This document shows, piece by piece, positions 1-8,175 of a DNA stretch of 64,000 bases (positions are counted from its first letter, which is position 1; each line of letters starts with the position of its first letter). Below the pieces are notes generated by a model that was not told where the DNA came from, made no database searches, and was given only the letters and a program-made list of their open reading frames with translations. Source of the DNA: Bradyrhizobium tropiciagri (GTDB taxonomy: Bacteria; Pseudomonadota; Alphaproteobacteria; Rhizobiales; Xanthobacteraceae); NCBI RefSeq assembly GCF_018130505.1, contig NZ_JAFCKH010000016.1:94474-158473 (forward strand), in the 5' to 3' direction. Made by a program: the position numbers and the translations under genes.

Positions 1-82
1 CATGGATCGGATTGTGGTCGCCGGAGGCCGCCGCAAACCAGCGCTGATCGTCGATCCCGAAACGTCGCGTAGAAGCAGTCAT
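1..82 (-). CDS. MaoC-like (R)-hydratase, N-terminus only, cut by the window edge
   Basis: The first 27 codons of a minus-strand gene are visible; the rest lies beyond the left edge. The translation starts MTASTRRFGIDDQ and reaches SGDHNPIH, the hydratase signature of the MaoC hot-dog family. The catalytic Asp and His are residues 22 and 27. An AGGA ribosome-binding site lies about 7 bases upstream of the ATG at 82. The GNAT gene upstream stops only 9 bases before, so the two are probably co-transcribed with the FkbH-like and ACP genes. By family it would hydrate or dehydrate an enoyl thioester. In this context it may prepare the acyl group handled by the ACP, which is inference. Confidence 0.7.
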   Translation of the reverse strand, partial: MTASTRRFGIDDQRWFAAASGDHNPIH

Positions 83-91
83 GGACTGGTC

Positions 92-1123
92 CTACAGCAG
101 GTTGGGGCGGTCTTGGTCGGCATCGCCCTTGCAGACGATGCGAGCCTCGCCCGGACCGCGCAGCGAGAAGGCGAGTTCGACATTCGAGCGCTCGAACGGC
201 TCGAAATAGCCGGGCAGCACGATCCTGGCCTCCTTGGCCGGTGGCAGCTTCAGGAAGCCGGCTTCGGCGAGTTCAGCCTGAAGTCCGCTGCAGAAGAAGT
301 CGACATATTCTGCGCCGCTGCTGCGCAGGATCTCCTGGAAGGTGGCACCGGCCCCGCGCAGCGCGGCGCCGTCACCGAGGAAGTCGACCATGCGCAGTGC
401 GGTCGCGCCTTCCGCCGTGCAGCTGCGCAAGACGCAGATTGCGGCGCGCGGACCGTCGGCCAGGAGGAGTGCCTGATAGCGATAGAAGGGATGGGAAAGA
501 TAGCGCCCGTGGATGAACGCGCGGGTCTTTCGCGGCACCTGTGGAGAGGCATCGAGGCCGAGATCCTCGGTGGCGGTCCAGAAATTGTCCCGATCGAGCC
601 AGCGGAACGTCGCGCCCGAACTGAGACGCGTCGCGTCCCTCGGGCCTGCGGGGACGGCAGCCAGCTTGTAGTTTTCGACGGCGCCGTTGAGCATGTAGTG
701 CCGCGACAACATGTCGACGTGATAGCCGAGCGCCTGATAGATGCCCTTGGTCGCGAGGTTGAGGCCCACGGTGCCAATCCATTTCGGCGCCATCAGACTG
801 TCGAGCTTGCGCAACAGCAGCAACCCGAGGCCATGGGCGAAATCCGGACGGACCTTCCAGGTCGTCAGCCACAGCGTATCGGCCTCGCCCGCGAGCGTGG
901 CGTCGTAGCGGCTCGCCAGGATGAAACCGAGAATGCCGACGATCCGCTTGTCGTCGTCGCGCGCCGCGATGAAATTGTAGCGCTGGTTGGCCTCATCGCG
1001 GTGTTGCCAGTCCATCAGCGCCTCGCTGCGCGCCAGCACGTGGTTGGCGCTCCAGTAGTCGCGGATGAAGTCCATCAGATCCTGTCGATCTGCAAGCCCG
1101 CACAGTTCGAGAGCAATACCCAT
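92..1123 (-). CDS. GNAT-fold acyltransferase-like protein of the polysaccharide cluster
   Basis: A 343-residue protein. Residues 1-150 resemble the GNAT fold: a long stretch of strands and helices with a WKVRPDFAHGLGLLLLRKL segment like the acetyl-CoA-binding motif A, followed by KGIYQALGY. The C-terminal half is not recognised. It is the third gene of a minus-strand run that begins with an ACP and an FkbH-like protein, with only 3 bases between it and the FkbH gene. Known two-domain GNAT-like proteins in sugar clusters transfer acyl groups to amino sugars. Here the donor could be an acyl-ACP, which is inference. No signal peptide or membrane segment is seen. Confidence 0.65.
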   Translation of the reverse strand: MGIALELCGLADRQDLMDFIRDYWSANHVLARSEALMDWQHRDEANQRYNFIAARDDDKRIVGILGFILASRYDATLAGEADTLWLTTWKVRPDFAHGLGLLLLRKLDSLMAPKWIGTVGLNLATKGIYQALGYHVDMLSRHYMLNGAVENYKLAAVPAGPRDATRLSSGATFRWLDRDNFWTATEDLGLDASPQVPRKTRAFIHGRYLSHPFYRYQALLLADGPRAAICVLRSCTAEGATALRMVDFLGDGAALRGAGATFQEILRSSGAEYVDFFCSGLQAELAEAGFLKLPPAKEARIVLPGYFEPFERSNVELAFSLRGPGEARIVCKGDADQDRPNLL

Positions 1124-1126
1124 CGG

Positions 1127-2827
1127 TCAGATCGCGGCAGCCAGATGGCGGGCCGGCTCGACATCGTTCTCCAGCGTGATGAAGGCGGGCTTCGGATAGT
1201 CCGACGCCGCCTTCCACACGAAGACGTTGTCTCCGCTGTCCGAGAAGCCCGAGTTCTGCCAGAACTCCAGGCATGGGCGATTCTTCGCGGTCGGAATGAA
1301 CCGCGCGATCACCGTATCGCAGCCTGCGCGGGAGGCCGCCTGCACTGCCAGATGAACCATGAGCTGTTCGACCTGCCGGCCCATGGCGCGGCAGCTCAGC
1401 ACATAGTCGACGATCTCGATCGCTTCGCCGACCTGTTCCCAGCTCACAATTCCGGTCAATCCAAGATCGCCGAAGCGGTCGGAGACCGTGACGGCGGCGA
1501 GGTTGCGGTTGGTGCCGCTCTCGAGCCACTGATGCAGCTCCTTTTCCGTCGTGCGCCGGGTGCGCAGGTTGAGCTGATTGGTCTTGTTCATCAGCTGCAC
1601 GATGCGCTTCACGTTCGATGCGGAGACCGGGCCGGCATGGACGCGAACGTCCAGCGAGCTGTGCCAGTCGTCCAGCGAGGAGGCGACGGTGAGGCTTTCG
1701 CGCCGTTCACGTTCCTGAACGTACATGCGCGTGCGCTCGCGATCCTCCGAGGTGACCGAAGCGCGATCGAAACAATCGAGCTGGCGCAGTGCGTCGGCGT
1801 ATTTCGACGGATCGCTCGGCCATTCCGGCACCAGGACTTCCGGAAGCGCCTCGCGCACCCGGCCGCGTTCGATCGGGTTGTCGTCGATGAACACGGTCGA
1901 TTGCAGGCCGAGATTGAGCTCCTCGACGAGTTCGGCGATGTTCTGCGCCTTGTCCTTCCAGTTGATGCGCCAGGCGGCGAGATCGTCCTTGCGGATGATC
2001 ATTTCGGGATGTTTCGTGATCGCCTCGAGCGCCACCGCTTCGTCGTTCTTGCTGACGACCGCAATGGCGATGCCGCGGTTGACGAGCGTCTTCAGGACGC
2101 TCTGGAATTCGGAATAGGCCTCGCCGACATGGTCATGGCCGCCGAGCCGCAGATTCTCCCAGCCGTCGTCGCCGACGATGCCGCCCCACATCGTGTCGTC
2201 GAGGTCGACGACGACCAGCTTGCGGTTCTGGCCCGACGCGGTGCGAAGCGCCGATTTGAGGTCCGCCGCCGCGGCCTTGCAGACCTTCTCCGTGAACGGT
2301 GCCTTGGCGAGATACCAGGATTTGCGGTCGCGCGGATTGTCCGAGGCGTCGATCCAGCGCTGGCTGTCGAGCATGAAGACATCGGCGGCCTCGCCGAGCT
2401 GCTCGGCCAGCCGCAGGTTCATGCGCGCGAGCTGGCGCGCCGCGCCTTGCTTGCCCCAGTTCAACAGGCCGAGGCCGCGATCATGAAAGGTCGGCGCCCA
2501 GCTGGCGACGAAGACATATTTGCAGCGGCTGGCAAAGCGCTTGATCATTGCGGCGAACGCATCGATCTCGGCGTCGAGGCGATCGGGCTCGGCCTGCTGT
2601 CCCGCCAGCAGCTTCGCATATTCGGGAATGACGCCCTCGGGCCGGGTCCAGATCAGGGCAACCGTGTCGGGCGCCACGGCTTCCTCATTCGAGAGGACCT
2701 GGAAGACCTGGCCGTAGGGCGCGCTGGTTGCGGCACATGCCGGCATGCTGCGATCGGCCGAGATGTATCTGGCGACCAGTTCGGCGTTGAAGTCGGACAC
2801 CACCGAGACGTTGTGGGGCTTGCTCAT
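1127..2827 (-). CDS. FkbH-like protein (HAD-IIIC phosphatase domain plus GNAT domain)
   Basis: A 566-residue, two-domain protein. A HAD-IIIC domain has the motif VVVDLDDTMWGG, with the DxD acids at residues 208 and 210. A C-terminal GNAT-like domain (about 400-540) includes MNKTNQLNLRTRR, typical of FkbH. Residues 1-190 form the SGNH-like N-terminal extension seen in longer homologues. In polyketide pathways FkbH dephosphorylates 1,3-bisphosphoglycerate and loads a glyceryl group onto an ACP. Its ATG overlaps the stop of the ACP gene by 4 bases (ATGA), so the two are translationally coupled. In an O-antigen island this suggests glyceryl or a related acyl decoration rather than polyketide synthesis. 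The substrate is inferred. Confidence 0.85.
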   Translation of the reverse strand: MSKPHNVSVVSDFNAELVARYISADRSMPACAATSAPYGQVFQVLSNEEAVAPDTVALIWTRPEGVIPEYAKLLAGQQAEPDRLDAEIDAFAAMIKRFASRCKYVFVASWAPTFHDRGLGLLNWGKQGAARQLARMNLRLAEQLGEAADVFMLDSQRWIDASDNPRDRKSWYLAKAPFTEKVCKAAAADLKSALRTASGQNRKLVVVDLDDTMWGGIVGDDGWENLRLGGHDHVGEAYSEFQSVLKTLVNRGIAIAVVSKNDEAVALEAITKHPEMIIRKDDLAAWRINWKDKAQNIAELVEELNLGLQSTVFIDDNPIERGRVREALPEVLVPEWPSDPSKYADALRQLDCFDRASVTSEDRERTRMYVQERERRESLTVASSLDDWHSSLDVRVHAGPVSASNVKRIVQLMNKTNQLNLRTRRTTEKELHQWLESGTNRNLAAVTVSDRFGDLGLTGIVSWEQVGEAIEIVDYVLSCRAMGRQVEQLMVHLAVQAASRAGCDTVIARFIPTAKNRPCLEFWQNSGFSDSGDNVFVWKAASDYPKPAFITLENDVEPARHLAAAI

Positions 2828-3123
2828 GCGCGCACGGCCTCATCGACCAGTTCGGCGAGCGCGGCGGGCGTGGAAAATCGCGCCAGATTGTCTTCCAGCT
2901 CCCGGCCGTCGAGCAGGCTGATCTCCTTGCCGGACACCTTGGTGACCTGGCGCTCGAGGTTGAGAATCAGCATCGTCAGGGCAAGCGAGTCGAGGCTGCC
3001 GCCTTCGCCAACCAGCAGCACGTCCGGACGCTTTTCGATGGCTTCTTCCGGGGGTCTCAGCTCGTTGATCTCGTCGAGGCAGCCATAGACCAGAGCGAGG
3101 ATTTGTCCCGTATTTGGGGGCAT
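2824..3123 (-). CDS. Acyl carrier protein
   Basis: A 99-residue acidic, mainly helical protein with GGSLDSLAL at residues 41-49. Ser46 in the D-S-L motif is the expected phosphopantetheine attachment site. The upstream in-frame extension is not used: ATG at 3123 has AGGGA about 10 bases upstream. It is the first gene of the minus-strand ACP, FkbH, GNAT, MaoC run and overlaps the FkbH gene by ATGA. The family carries acyl groups as thioesters; the FkbH partner makes a glyceryl-ACP plausible. It is distinct from a housekeeping AcpP, which is more acidic and lies in fab clusters. Confidence 0.8.
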   Translation of the reverse strand: MPPNTGQILALVYGCLDEINELRPPEEAIEKRPDVLLVGEGGSLDSLALTMLILNLERQVTKVSGKEISLLDGRELEDNLARFSTPAALAELVDEAVRA

Positions 3124-3346
3124 TTGCCATAGTTCCCTAAGTGTCCGGATAGGCGAACATTTTAGGATTTCGCGCGGCATTTGTCACGTGCGCCGAGGCG
3201 TGGAAATTGCGCAATTCCTCAGCGGAGCCGCCCGGGGCCGGCACGCGAGGATAAGGCGATGCAAGCCGGTAAGGTACCGGCATTGCGGTATCGGAGTCGC
3301 CTTGCTAGAGAGCGTGCCTGTGGCGCCGGTATTTTCCAGGGGCGAT

Positions 3347-5023
3347 ATGCAGCAGTTTATTCGGCTGGCCGGCGGTCTCTCGTCGCCGGCAATTCTCATT
3401 GTCGCGATCTGGTGCGTGGCGCTCGCACTGGTTGCCTTTGGGCCGATCGATTATCCGGGGCAGCCGTCGGGAACCGTGCTCGCGGTGGTCGGAACCGGAG
3501 TCGCGCTGTTTCTCCTCGGATATCGCGGCGGCGGCGAATTGTTCGACCGCTGGTTCGCGCGGGAATCCATGCCGGAGCCCTCCGCAAGGATGCTCAACCG
3601 CGCGGTTACCGTCGCCTCGTTGCTTGGAATTGCCGGAATCGGCTTCGTCGCGATCGATCGCGTGCTCCTGAGCGGCGTGGGCAACGGCGGTTATGCCGAA
3701 CTGCTGCGCTGTGCGCCGGGACTGATCAACGCCATCGCGATCAAGCGGACGCCGATCCTGTATCTCGGCTACCTGATGTTTTCGTTCGGCTTCGTCTCCC
3801 TGGTCCTGTTCCTGCTGAGAGGCGAGGTCATCAAGGGCTGGGCGGCGGCGCTCGCGCAATTGTCGATCGTGGCACCGGTCGGATACGCGCTGCTCTATTC
3901 CGGGCGGATGCCGATCCTGCTCGCGCTCACGCTGGTCGTCGCCGCGATCCTGGTCCGCATCAGCGAGGGACGTAAACCCTTGCCGCCTGGTCACCATTTG
4001 CTGCTCAAGACGGTGGTGGCGGTCGCGCTGTTTGCGATTTATTCGAGCTCGATCTGGTCGAGCCGGCAGAATTTCTGCACCAAATTGACACCGCTGATTC
4101 ATCAGCTCGAGGACAAGCAGCAAGGGGCCGCTCTGCCGCCGCCCGCTGCAGTGACTTCGGGCCAGGTATCGGCCGTTCATGAAGAGACACCTTCCGCCGC
4201 ACAGACTCCTCCTGTCGCACAGACACCTCCCGCCACACAGACACCTCCCGCCACACAGACACCTTCCGCCGCGCAGACACCTCCTGCCGCACAGACACGT
4301 CCCGCCGCACAGGCGCCCCCCGCCGCACAGACACCTCCCGCCGCGCAACCTACGCCGGTCATCTCGGCGACTGAACTCAGCAAGCAGATGGCGGCCGTGA
4401 CGGCCGCGCCCGCCGCAGCGCCTCAGGCGCTGACCGCCGACGCCATGCTGGCAACGATGCGCGAGGCCTGGAATGTCAAGCCGCGCGGCTACGTCATCTC
4501 CGCACTCGAGGCCGGTTACCTGTCGCCGCGCGCTGCGAATATCGCCCTCAGCAGCTATTTCTACCTGACGCATGGCGTGCGCATGATCGATATCGGCTGG
4601 CAGGCGCGGAACGGCTTGTCGCGGCAATGGGGCGTCTATGAGGTCGGGGTGCTGTCGCCGATCCTGCGGGTGTTCTTCCCGAACGACCTGCAGGTGACCA
4701 CCATGGAAGCGGAGCAGCGATCTGCCGGGCTGTTCGGCTTCTTCCCGACGGCGTGGCTTTCCGCCTTCATCGACTTCGGATTGGTCGGCGCGATCGTCTA
4801 TGTGCTGATCTGGGGTGGCATGGCAGGCTGGGGTGCTGCCGGCGCGAAGAAGTCGCGCCTGCTCACGCCGCAGCTGCTGTTGGTGTTCGTCCTCAGCAGC
4901 ATCCTGCTCAGCCCAATTCAGGCGCCGCTGGGAATAGCCAACTCCGCGTTGCTGCTCGGCTCGATGATCGCCGTCGGGCTGGTCGTCGACATCTTCACCC
5001 GATGGTCGGCGAAGGCGAGCTAG
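3347..5023 (+). CDS. Polytopic membrane protein, probable O-antigen/polysaccharide polymerase (Wzy-like)
   Basis: A protein of about 558 residues starting at the ATG at 3347, which has AGGGG just upstream; the longer upstream frame has no ribosome site. Hydrophobic segments are seen at about residues 10-30, 35-55, 80-105, 130-160, 175-205 and 225-240, with three or four more in the last 120 residues. A large soluble loop (about 250-400) contains nine AQTPPA-type hexapeptides. Wzy proteins are poorly conserved, so the call rests on topology, a big periplasmic loop and the location between the acyl module and a methyltransferase. It is divergent from the ACP gene. Function is inferred. Confidence 0.55.
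   Translation: MQQFIRLAGGLSSPAILIVAIWCVALALVAFGPIDYPGQPSGTVLAVVGTGVALFLLGYRGGGELFDRWFARESMPEPSARMLNRAVTVASLLGIAGIGFVAIDRVLLSGVGNGGYAELLRCAPGLINAIAIKRTPILYLGYLMFSFGFVSLVLFLLRGEVIKGWAAALAQLSIVAPVGYALLYSGRMPILLALTLVVAAILVRISEGRKPLPPGHHLLLKTVVAVALFAIYSSSIWSSRQNFCTKLTPLIHQLEDKQQGAALPPPAAVTSGQVSAVHEETPSAAQTPPVAQTPPATQTPPATQTPSAAQTPPAAQTRPAAQAPPAAQTPPAAQPTPVISATELSKQMAAVTAAPAAAPQALTADAMLATMREAWNVKPRGYVISALEAGYLSPRAANIALSSYFYLTHGVRMIDIGWQARNGLSRQWGVYEVGVLSPILRVFFPNDLQVTTMEAEQRSAGLFGFFPTAWLSAFIDFGLVGAIVYVLIWGGMAGWGAAGAKKSRLLTPQLLLVFVLSSILLSPIQAPLGIANSALLLGSMIAVGLVVDIFTRWSAKAS
4199..4360 (+). repeat. 18-bp coding minisatellite, nine units (AQTPPA hexapeptides)
   Basis: Nine consecutive 18-base units of the type CACAGACACCTCCCGCCG encode AQTPPA-like hexapeptides in the extracytoplasmic loop of the polymerase-like protein. 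Units differ by one to four bases but stay in frame. The unit is a multiple of three, so copy-number changes would alter loop length without breaking the gene. Confidence 0.9.
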
Positions 5024-5074
5024 AGCGACTTCTGCCGAAGAAGATTCCAGGTTCGGGTTAGGGAAAGCGCGAGC

Positions 5075-5099
5075 TCCGTTCCGATTCGGTCGGAACGGA
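5075..5099. terminator. Putative bidirectional terminator hairpin
   Basis: TCCGTTCCGA and TCGGAACGGA form a perfect 10-bp stem with a 5-base loop. It lies between the converging ends of the polymerase-like gene and the methyltransferase gene. No T-tract follows on either side, so efficiency is uncertain. Confidence 0.5.
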
Positions 5100-5106
5100 A
5101 ATGGCG

Positions 5107-5985
5107 CTACGGGTTGGACAAATAGGGATTGGTCAGCACGGCGATCTTGGGCCGCTTCGTCGTGTTGTAGGCGACACCGCGGAACTCGTGGTCGAGAATG
5201 TGCGCGTAGTAGATCTGACCGTGCCAAAGTGCATTCTTGAAAATTCTGTACTTGGGCAAGAAGTTCACCGGCGCAATCTTCCTGAGATCGTGGGTGTCGT
5301 TGAAAGCGTCGATCGCCAGCAGCTCGCCGCAGAACCGGTTGTGATCGATGTAGGCGACGTCGTCGAAATACATCGGAACGGCAGGCAGATAGCGCTCCGG
5401 CTGCCACGTCAGAACCTCGAGCGATTGCTCGGTGCTGAAAAAATAGTCGACGTCGATCGAGATGAAGCCGATGGTCGAGGTAATCTCGCGCTCGGCCTGC
5501 TTGAGCGTCTGTTCGATCGGGCCATAGTAGATCTTGGCATTCGGAGGCAGCGCCTTCAGCAGCGCGGCCTTGTCGATCGGAGGATAGTCGCCGGTGAAGT
5601 AATGTTCGGGATGATCCCGATAGTCGCGGGGCGGCGGCATGCCCTCGCCGGAGTCGAAGCCGATGATGTCGAACTCGACCCCGGTTTCCTTGGTGACCCG
5701 TTCGGCGATCCAGCACATGTTCATGAGGCCGGCGCCGGCGGCGACGCCGAACTCCAGCAGCGCGAGGCGCTTGATGCCATAGCTCTTGGCGTGGTCTGCC
5801 GCCGCCAGGATCGAATAGGCCGAAGCATGCCGTGGCATGACGTCGTACTCGATCTTGCTGCGCGTTGAGCCGAACAGCATCACGAAGATCGAAGCCAGAT
5901 TGTAAATGAGCGGCTCGCCGAGCCGCTCAACATAGATTCGCTTCCAAATTCGACCGAGAAGCAGCTTCTTCCAGATACTATTCAT
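5107..5985 (-). CDS. SAM-dependent methyltransferase, TylF/class I-like
   Basis: A 292-residue protein whose ATG (5985) overlaps the stop of the upstream oxygenase gene by 8 bases, which fixes the start. It has a Rossmann methyltransferase core: LLEFGVAAGAG (motif I), then IIGFDSGEGMPPP and ISIDVDYF. This arrangement matches macrocin-O-methyltransferase-like enzymes found in polysaccharide clusters. The oxygenase and this enzyme probably modify the same sugar or terminal residue. No membrane segment is present. The acceptor is unknown. Confidence 0.7.
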   Translation of the reverse strand: MNSIWKKLLLGRIWKRIYVERLGEPLIYNLASIFVMLFGSTRSKIEYDVMPRHASAYSILAAADHAKSYGIKRLALLEFGVAAGAGLMNMCWIAERVTKETGVEFDIIGFDSGEGMPPPRDYRDHPEHYFTGDYPPIDKAALLKALPPNAKIYYGPIEQTLKQAEREITSTIGFISIDVDYFFSTEQSLEVLTWQPERYLPAVPMYFDDVAYIDHNRFCGELLAIDAFNDTHDLRKIAPVNFLPKYRIFKNALWHGQIYYAHILDHEFRGVAYNTTKRPKIAVLTNPYLSNP

Positions 5986-6814
5986 TGGTAGAGCCGGCTC
6001 CGGGATTGGTGTTGATCTCCTTCTTGCCGCGGCCAACGCCGAGCGTCTTGGAGACCATGTTGCGCAATGCGTTGTCGGCGACGCCGACGATCTTCTTGAC
6101 CGTTTCGTCGGGGCGTCCGGTGAACGAGGTGACGTGGAAATAGTCGGTCTGGTCCGGCGAGATCGTCGAGAAATAGTAGTTCGAGACGCAGCAGCGGGGC
6201 CGGTCGACCTGGACCGGGCTCACCGAATGCCACGAGGTCTTGTTGGTTTCCATCACCAGCAAGCGGTTCTGCTGGGAGATGATCGTGACCGGCACCGAGC
6301 AATCGTCATCCCACAGCTCGAAATTGCCGCCATTCTCCATCGCCCAGTCCGGCGAGACATAGTACAGCAGATTGAGCCGGCGATAGCGATCGCGCTTGGC
6401 ATCATGGCTGTTGTCGATGTGCGGGTTGAGGAAGTCCCCCTTGAACATCATCGACAGGCCACCGGCATAGAGCGAGGGATCCGGCTCGATCTGCGTGAAG
6501 CCGACGATATCGGACACCTTGGCGACCACGGAGGGGTCCTGCATCGCATAGGTCAGATCGGCGAGGATCGGTGCATATTCGCTGAGATCCGCGCTGGTCC
6601 GCTTCTTCTCGCGAAAGGTCTCCTTGCTGAAGAAGCCCGCGCCGTCGCGCGGATAGGCGTTGTAGGCCTCATTGGCGAGTTCGAGCGGCAGGAAATTATC
6701 GATGTAGAAGTGCCGGGTCGTCGTGCCGACCGGGCCCTGCCACTGCGACAGGATGTTCGCCCTCTCGCCCTCAAGACGATCCAGAATGAGGTCGACAATC
6801 TGCTTGCGCTGCAT
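5978..6814 (-). CDS. 2-oxoglutarate/Fe(II)-dependent oxygenase
   Basis: A 278-residue protein starting at ATG 6814, behind the strong ribosome site AAGGGAGCGG. The double-stranded beta-helix iron ligands can be read as H132-x-D134 (PHIDNSHD) and H196 (TSWHSV), with an Arg in RPRCC about ten residues later for 2-oxoglutarate. Prolyl-hydroxylase-like relatives hydroxylate small molecules, glycans or proteins. It overlaps the following methyltransferase gene by 8 bases, suggesting hydroxylation then methylation. The substrate is not predictable from sequence. Confidence 0.8.
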   Translation of the reverse strand: MQRKQIVDLILDRLEGERANILSQWQGPVGTTTRHFYIDNFLPLELANEAYNAYPRDGAGFFSKETFREKKRTSADLSEYAPILADLTYAMQDPSVVAKVSDIVGFTQIEPDPSLYAGGLSMMFKGDFLNPHIDNSHDAKRDRYRRLNLLYYVSPDWAMENGGNFELWDDDCSVPVTIISQQNRLLVMETNKTSWHSVSPVQVDRPRCCVSNYYFSTISPDQTDYFHVTSFTGRPDETVKKIVGVADNALRNMVSKTLGVGRGKKEINTNPGAGSTNE

Positions 6815-6936
6815 GTTCCGCTCCCTTGCCGTGTGACGTCCGGCTGTTACACGCAATTGCCTGAATTGTGAAGATAGGAACCGATCTCGGCTCTTGAATT
6901 ATTTGAAGAATCCGCGGCCGGGGAGGGCGCGTGCCG

Positions 6937-7896
6937 CTAGCCCTTCGGCAGGCCGTTGAACCATTCGACCGTCTGCGCCACGCTTTGCCGGAAGTCGCTG
7001 GGCAGCGGCCCGCACACCGCCTTGGTTGCCGTCAGGTCGAACTGGTACTCCGTCAGAATGTTCTTCAGCCGGCGTGAGGTCAGCGGGAATTGCTTGATGC
7101 CGAGCGCAATCGCCGCATCGCCCGAATGCGCCAGGGCCCGCGCCACGAACACCGGCATGCGCGGAATCCGGCGCGCGTGAAACGCGCGCTGAAACGCATC
7201 GCCCCAGGCGACGAGATCGAGGGGCTCATAGTCGGCGAGATAGAACGTCTTGCGGTGCACCTGATCTGTCGGCGCCTTCAGCAATTGCAGGTACTGATGG
7301 GTGATGTTTCCCACATAGCTGAAGGACTTCAGCAGCGGCTCGCTGCCGACGTGGAAATAATAGCCGCGCTGGATCATGCGCAGGAAGCGCTGATAGTGCG
7401 CGCTCATACCAGGCCCCCACACCGTGGTGGGGCGGGCGAGGCACCAGACGCTGCCGCCGCCGTCCTGCTCGCGGACGATCTGCTCGGTCAGCACCTTGCT
7501 GCGACCGTAGGAGGAGTCCGGATTGTAGTCGGTATCGCTGCTCGGGACGTAGTCGACGCGGCACACCAGCTGCGACGAGGTCCATGCCGTCCGCTTGATC
7601 GACGGCGTGCGGCTGACGGCCGCGATGACGTTTCGAACGCCTTCGACATTGGCGGGGTATTCGGCGACATCGGCGGTTTCGTCGATATCGATCCGTGCTG
7701 CGAGGTGGACCAGCGCATCTGGCGCGCAGGCCTGCACGGCCTCCTGCAACTTTCCGGCGTCGAGAATGTCGCAGACAATATCCGTCGACGGACCTGCTCG
7801 CTTGTCGAGCCCGCGGACTTCCCAGCCCTCGGTCTTCAATCGTTGCGCGAGCGCCTGCCCGATAAAGCCGGAGCTGCCGGTAATAAGAACTTTCAT
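6937..7896 (-). CDS. NAD-dependent epimerase/dehydratase (extended SDR), nucleotide-sugar type
   Basis: A 319-residue extended SDR. TGSSGFIG near the N-terminus is the nucleotide-binding glycine motif. A later YGRSK supplies the Tyr-x-x-x-Lys pair, preceded by a Ser/Thr-rich strand (WTSSQLV). WGPG and the C-terminal substrate region match NDP-sugar epimerases, reductases and dehydratases. It could act in precursor synthesis for this island but lacks features that would identify it as LegB (4,6-dehydratase). It stands alone on the minus strand behind a sigma70-like promoter. Confidence 0.8.
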   Translation of the reverse strand: MKVLITGSSGFIGQALAQRLKTEGWEVRGLDKRAGPSTDIVCDILDAGKLQEAVQACAPDALVHLAARIDIDETADVAEYPANVEGVRNVIAAVSRTPSIKRTAWTSSQLVCRVDYVPSSDTDYNPDSSYGRSKVLTEQIVREQDGGGSVWCLARPTTVWGPGMSAHYQRFLRMIQRGYYFHVGSEPLLKSFSYVGNITHQYLQLLKAPTDQVHRKTFYLADYEPLDLVAWGDAFQRAFHARRIPRMPVFVARALAHSGDAAIALGIKQFPLTSRRLKNILTEYQFDLTATKAVCGPLPSDFRQSVAQTVEWFNGLPKG

Positions 7897-7950
7897 GCGA
7901 AATTGGCTGTTTTTGAGCAGGAGGCGGTCGCTTGACCGGTTTGCCGGGCT

Positions 7951-7979
7951 GATTTACCAAACCGACCAGTCGATTGCAA
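7951..7979 (-). promoter_or_regulatory. Sigma70-like promoter for the SDR gene
   Basis: On the minus strand TTGCAA is followed by 17 bases and TAAATC. It is about 55 bases upstream of the ATG at 7896. Confidence 0.4.
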
Positions 7980-8175
7980 ACTGCGGCGAAATACCCGCAA
8001 GCCGGCGTGTTTGCGGTCGGCGGTTTCCGTCACCCGTGCAGGCCCACCGGCGCTCGCGTCATGAAAAAGCACTCGCTTCCGCCGCATTCCAGGCCCGCAA
8101 CCGCGCTTTGTGGCCGATCGGCCTGCGCCTGCCGCGCATGAGCGCGCCTGCCGCACAAATCTGATACGGTCAAAT

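Noticed and set aside
2-3088. 1028-codon plus-strand frame
   Set aside because: It overlaps the well-supported minus-strand ACP, FkbH and GNAT genes; the composition is Arg/Ala/Val-rich with no domain, a typical high-GC shadow.
4199-4360. CRISPR-like array
   Set aside because: Units are 18 bases with no unique spacers and stay in frame, so it is a coding minisatellite.
3305-5716. 803-codon minus-strand frame
   Set aside because: It spans two real genes and is rich in Arg/Gln; the reverse strand has membrane segments and a methyltransferase motif.
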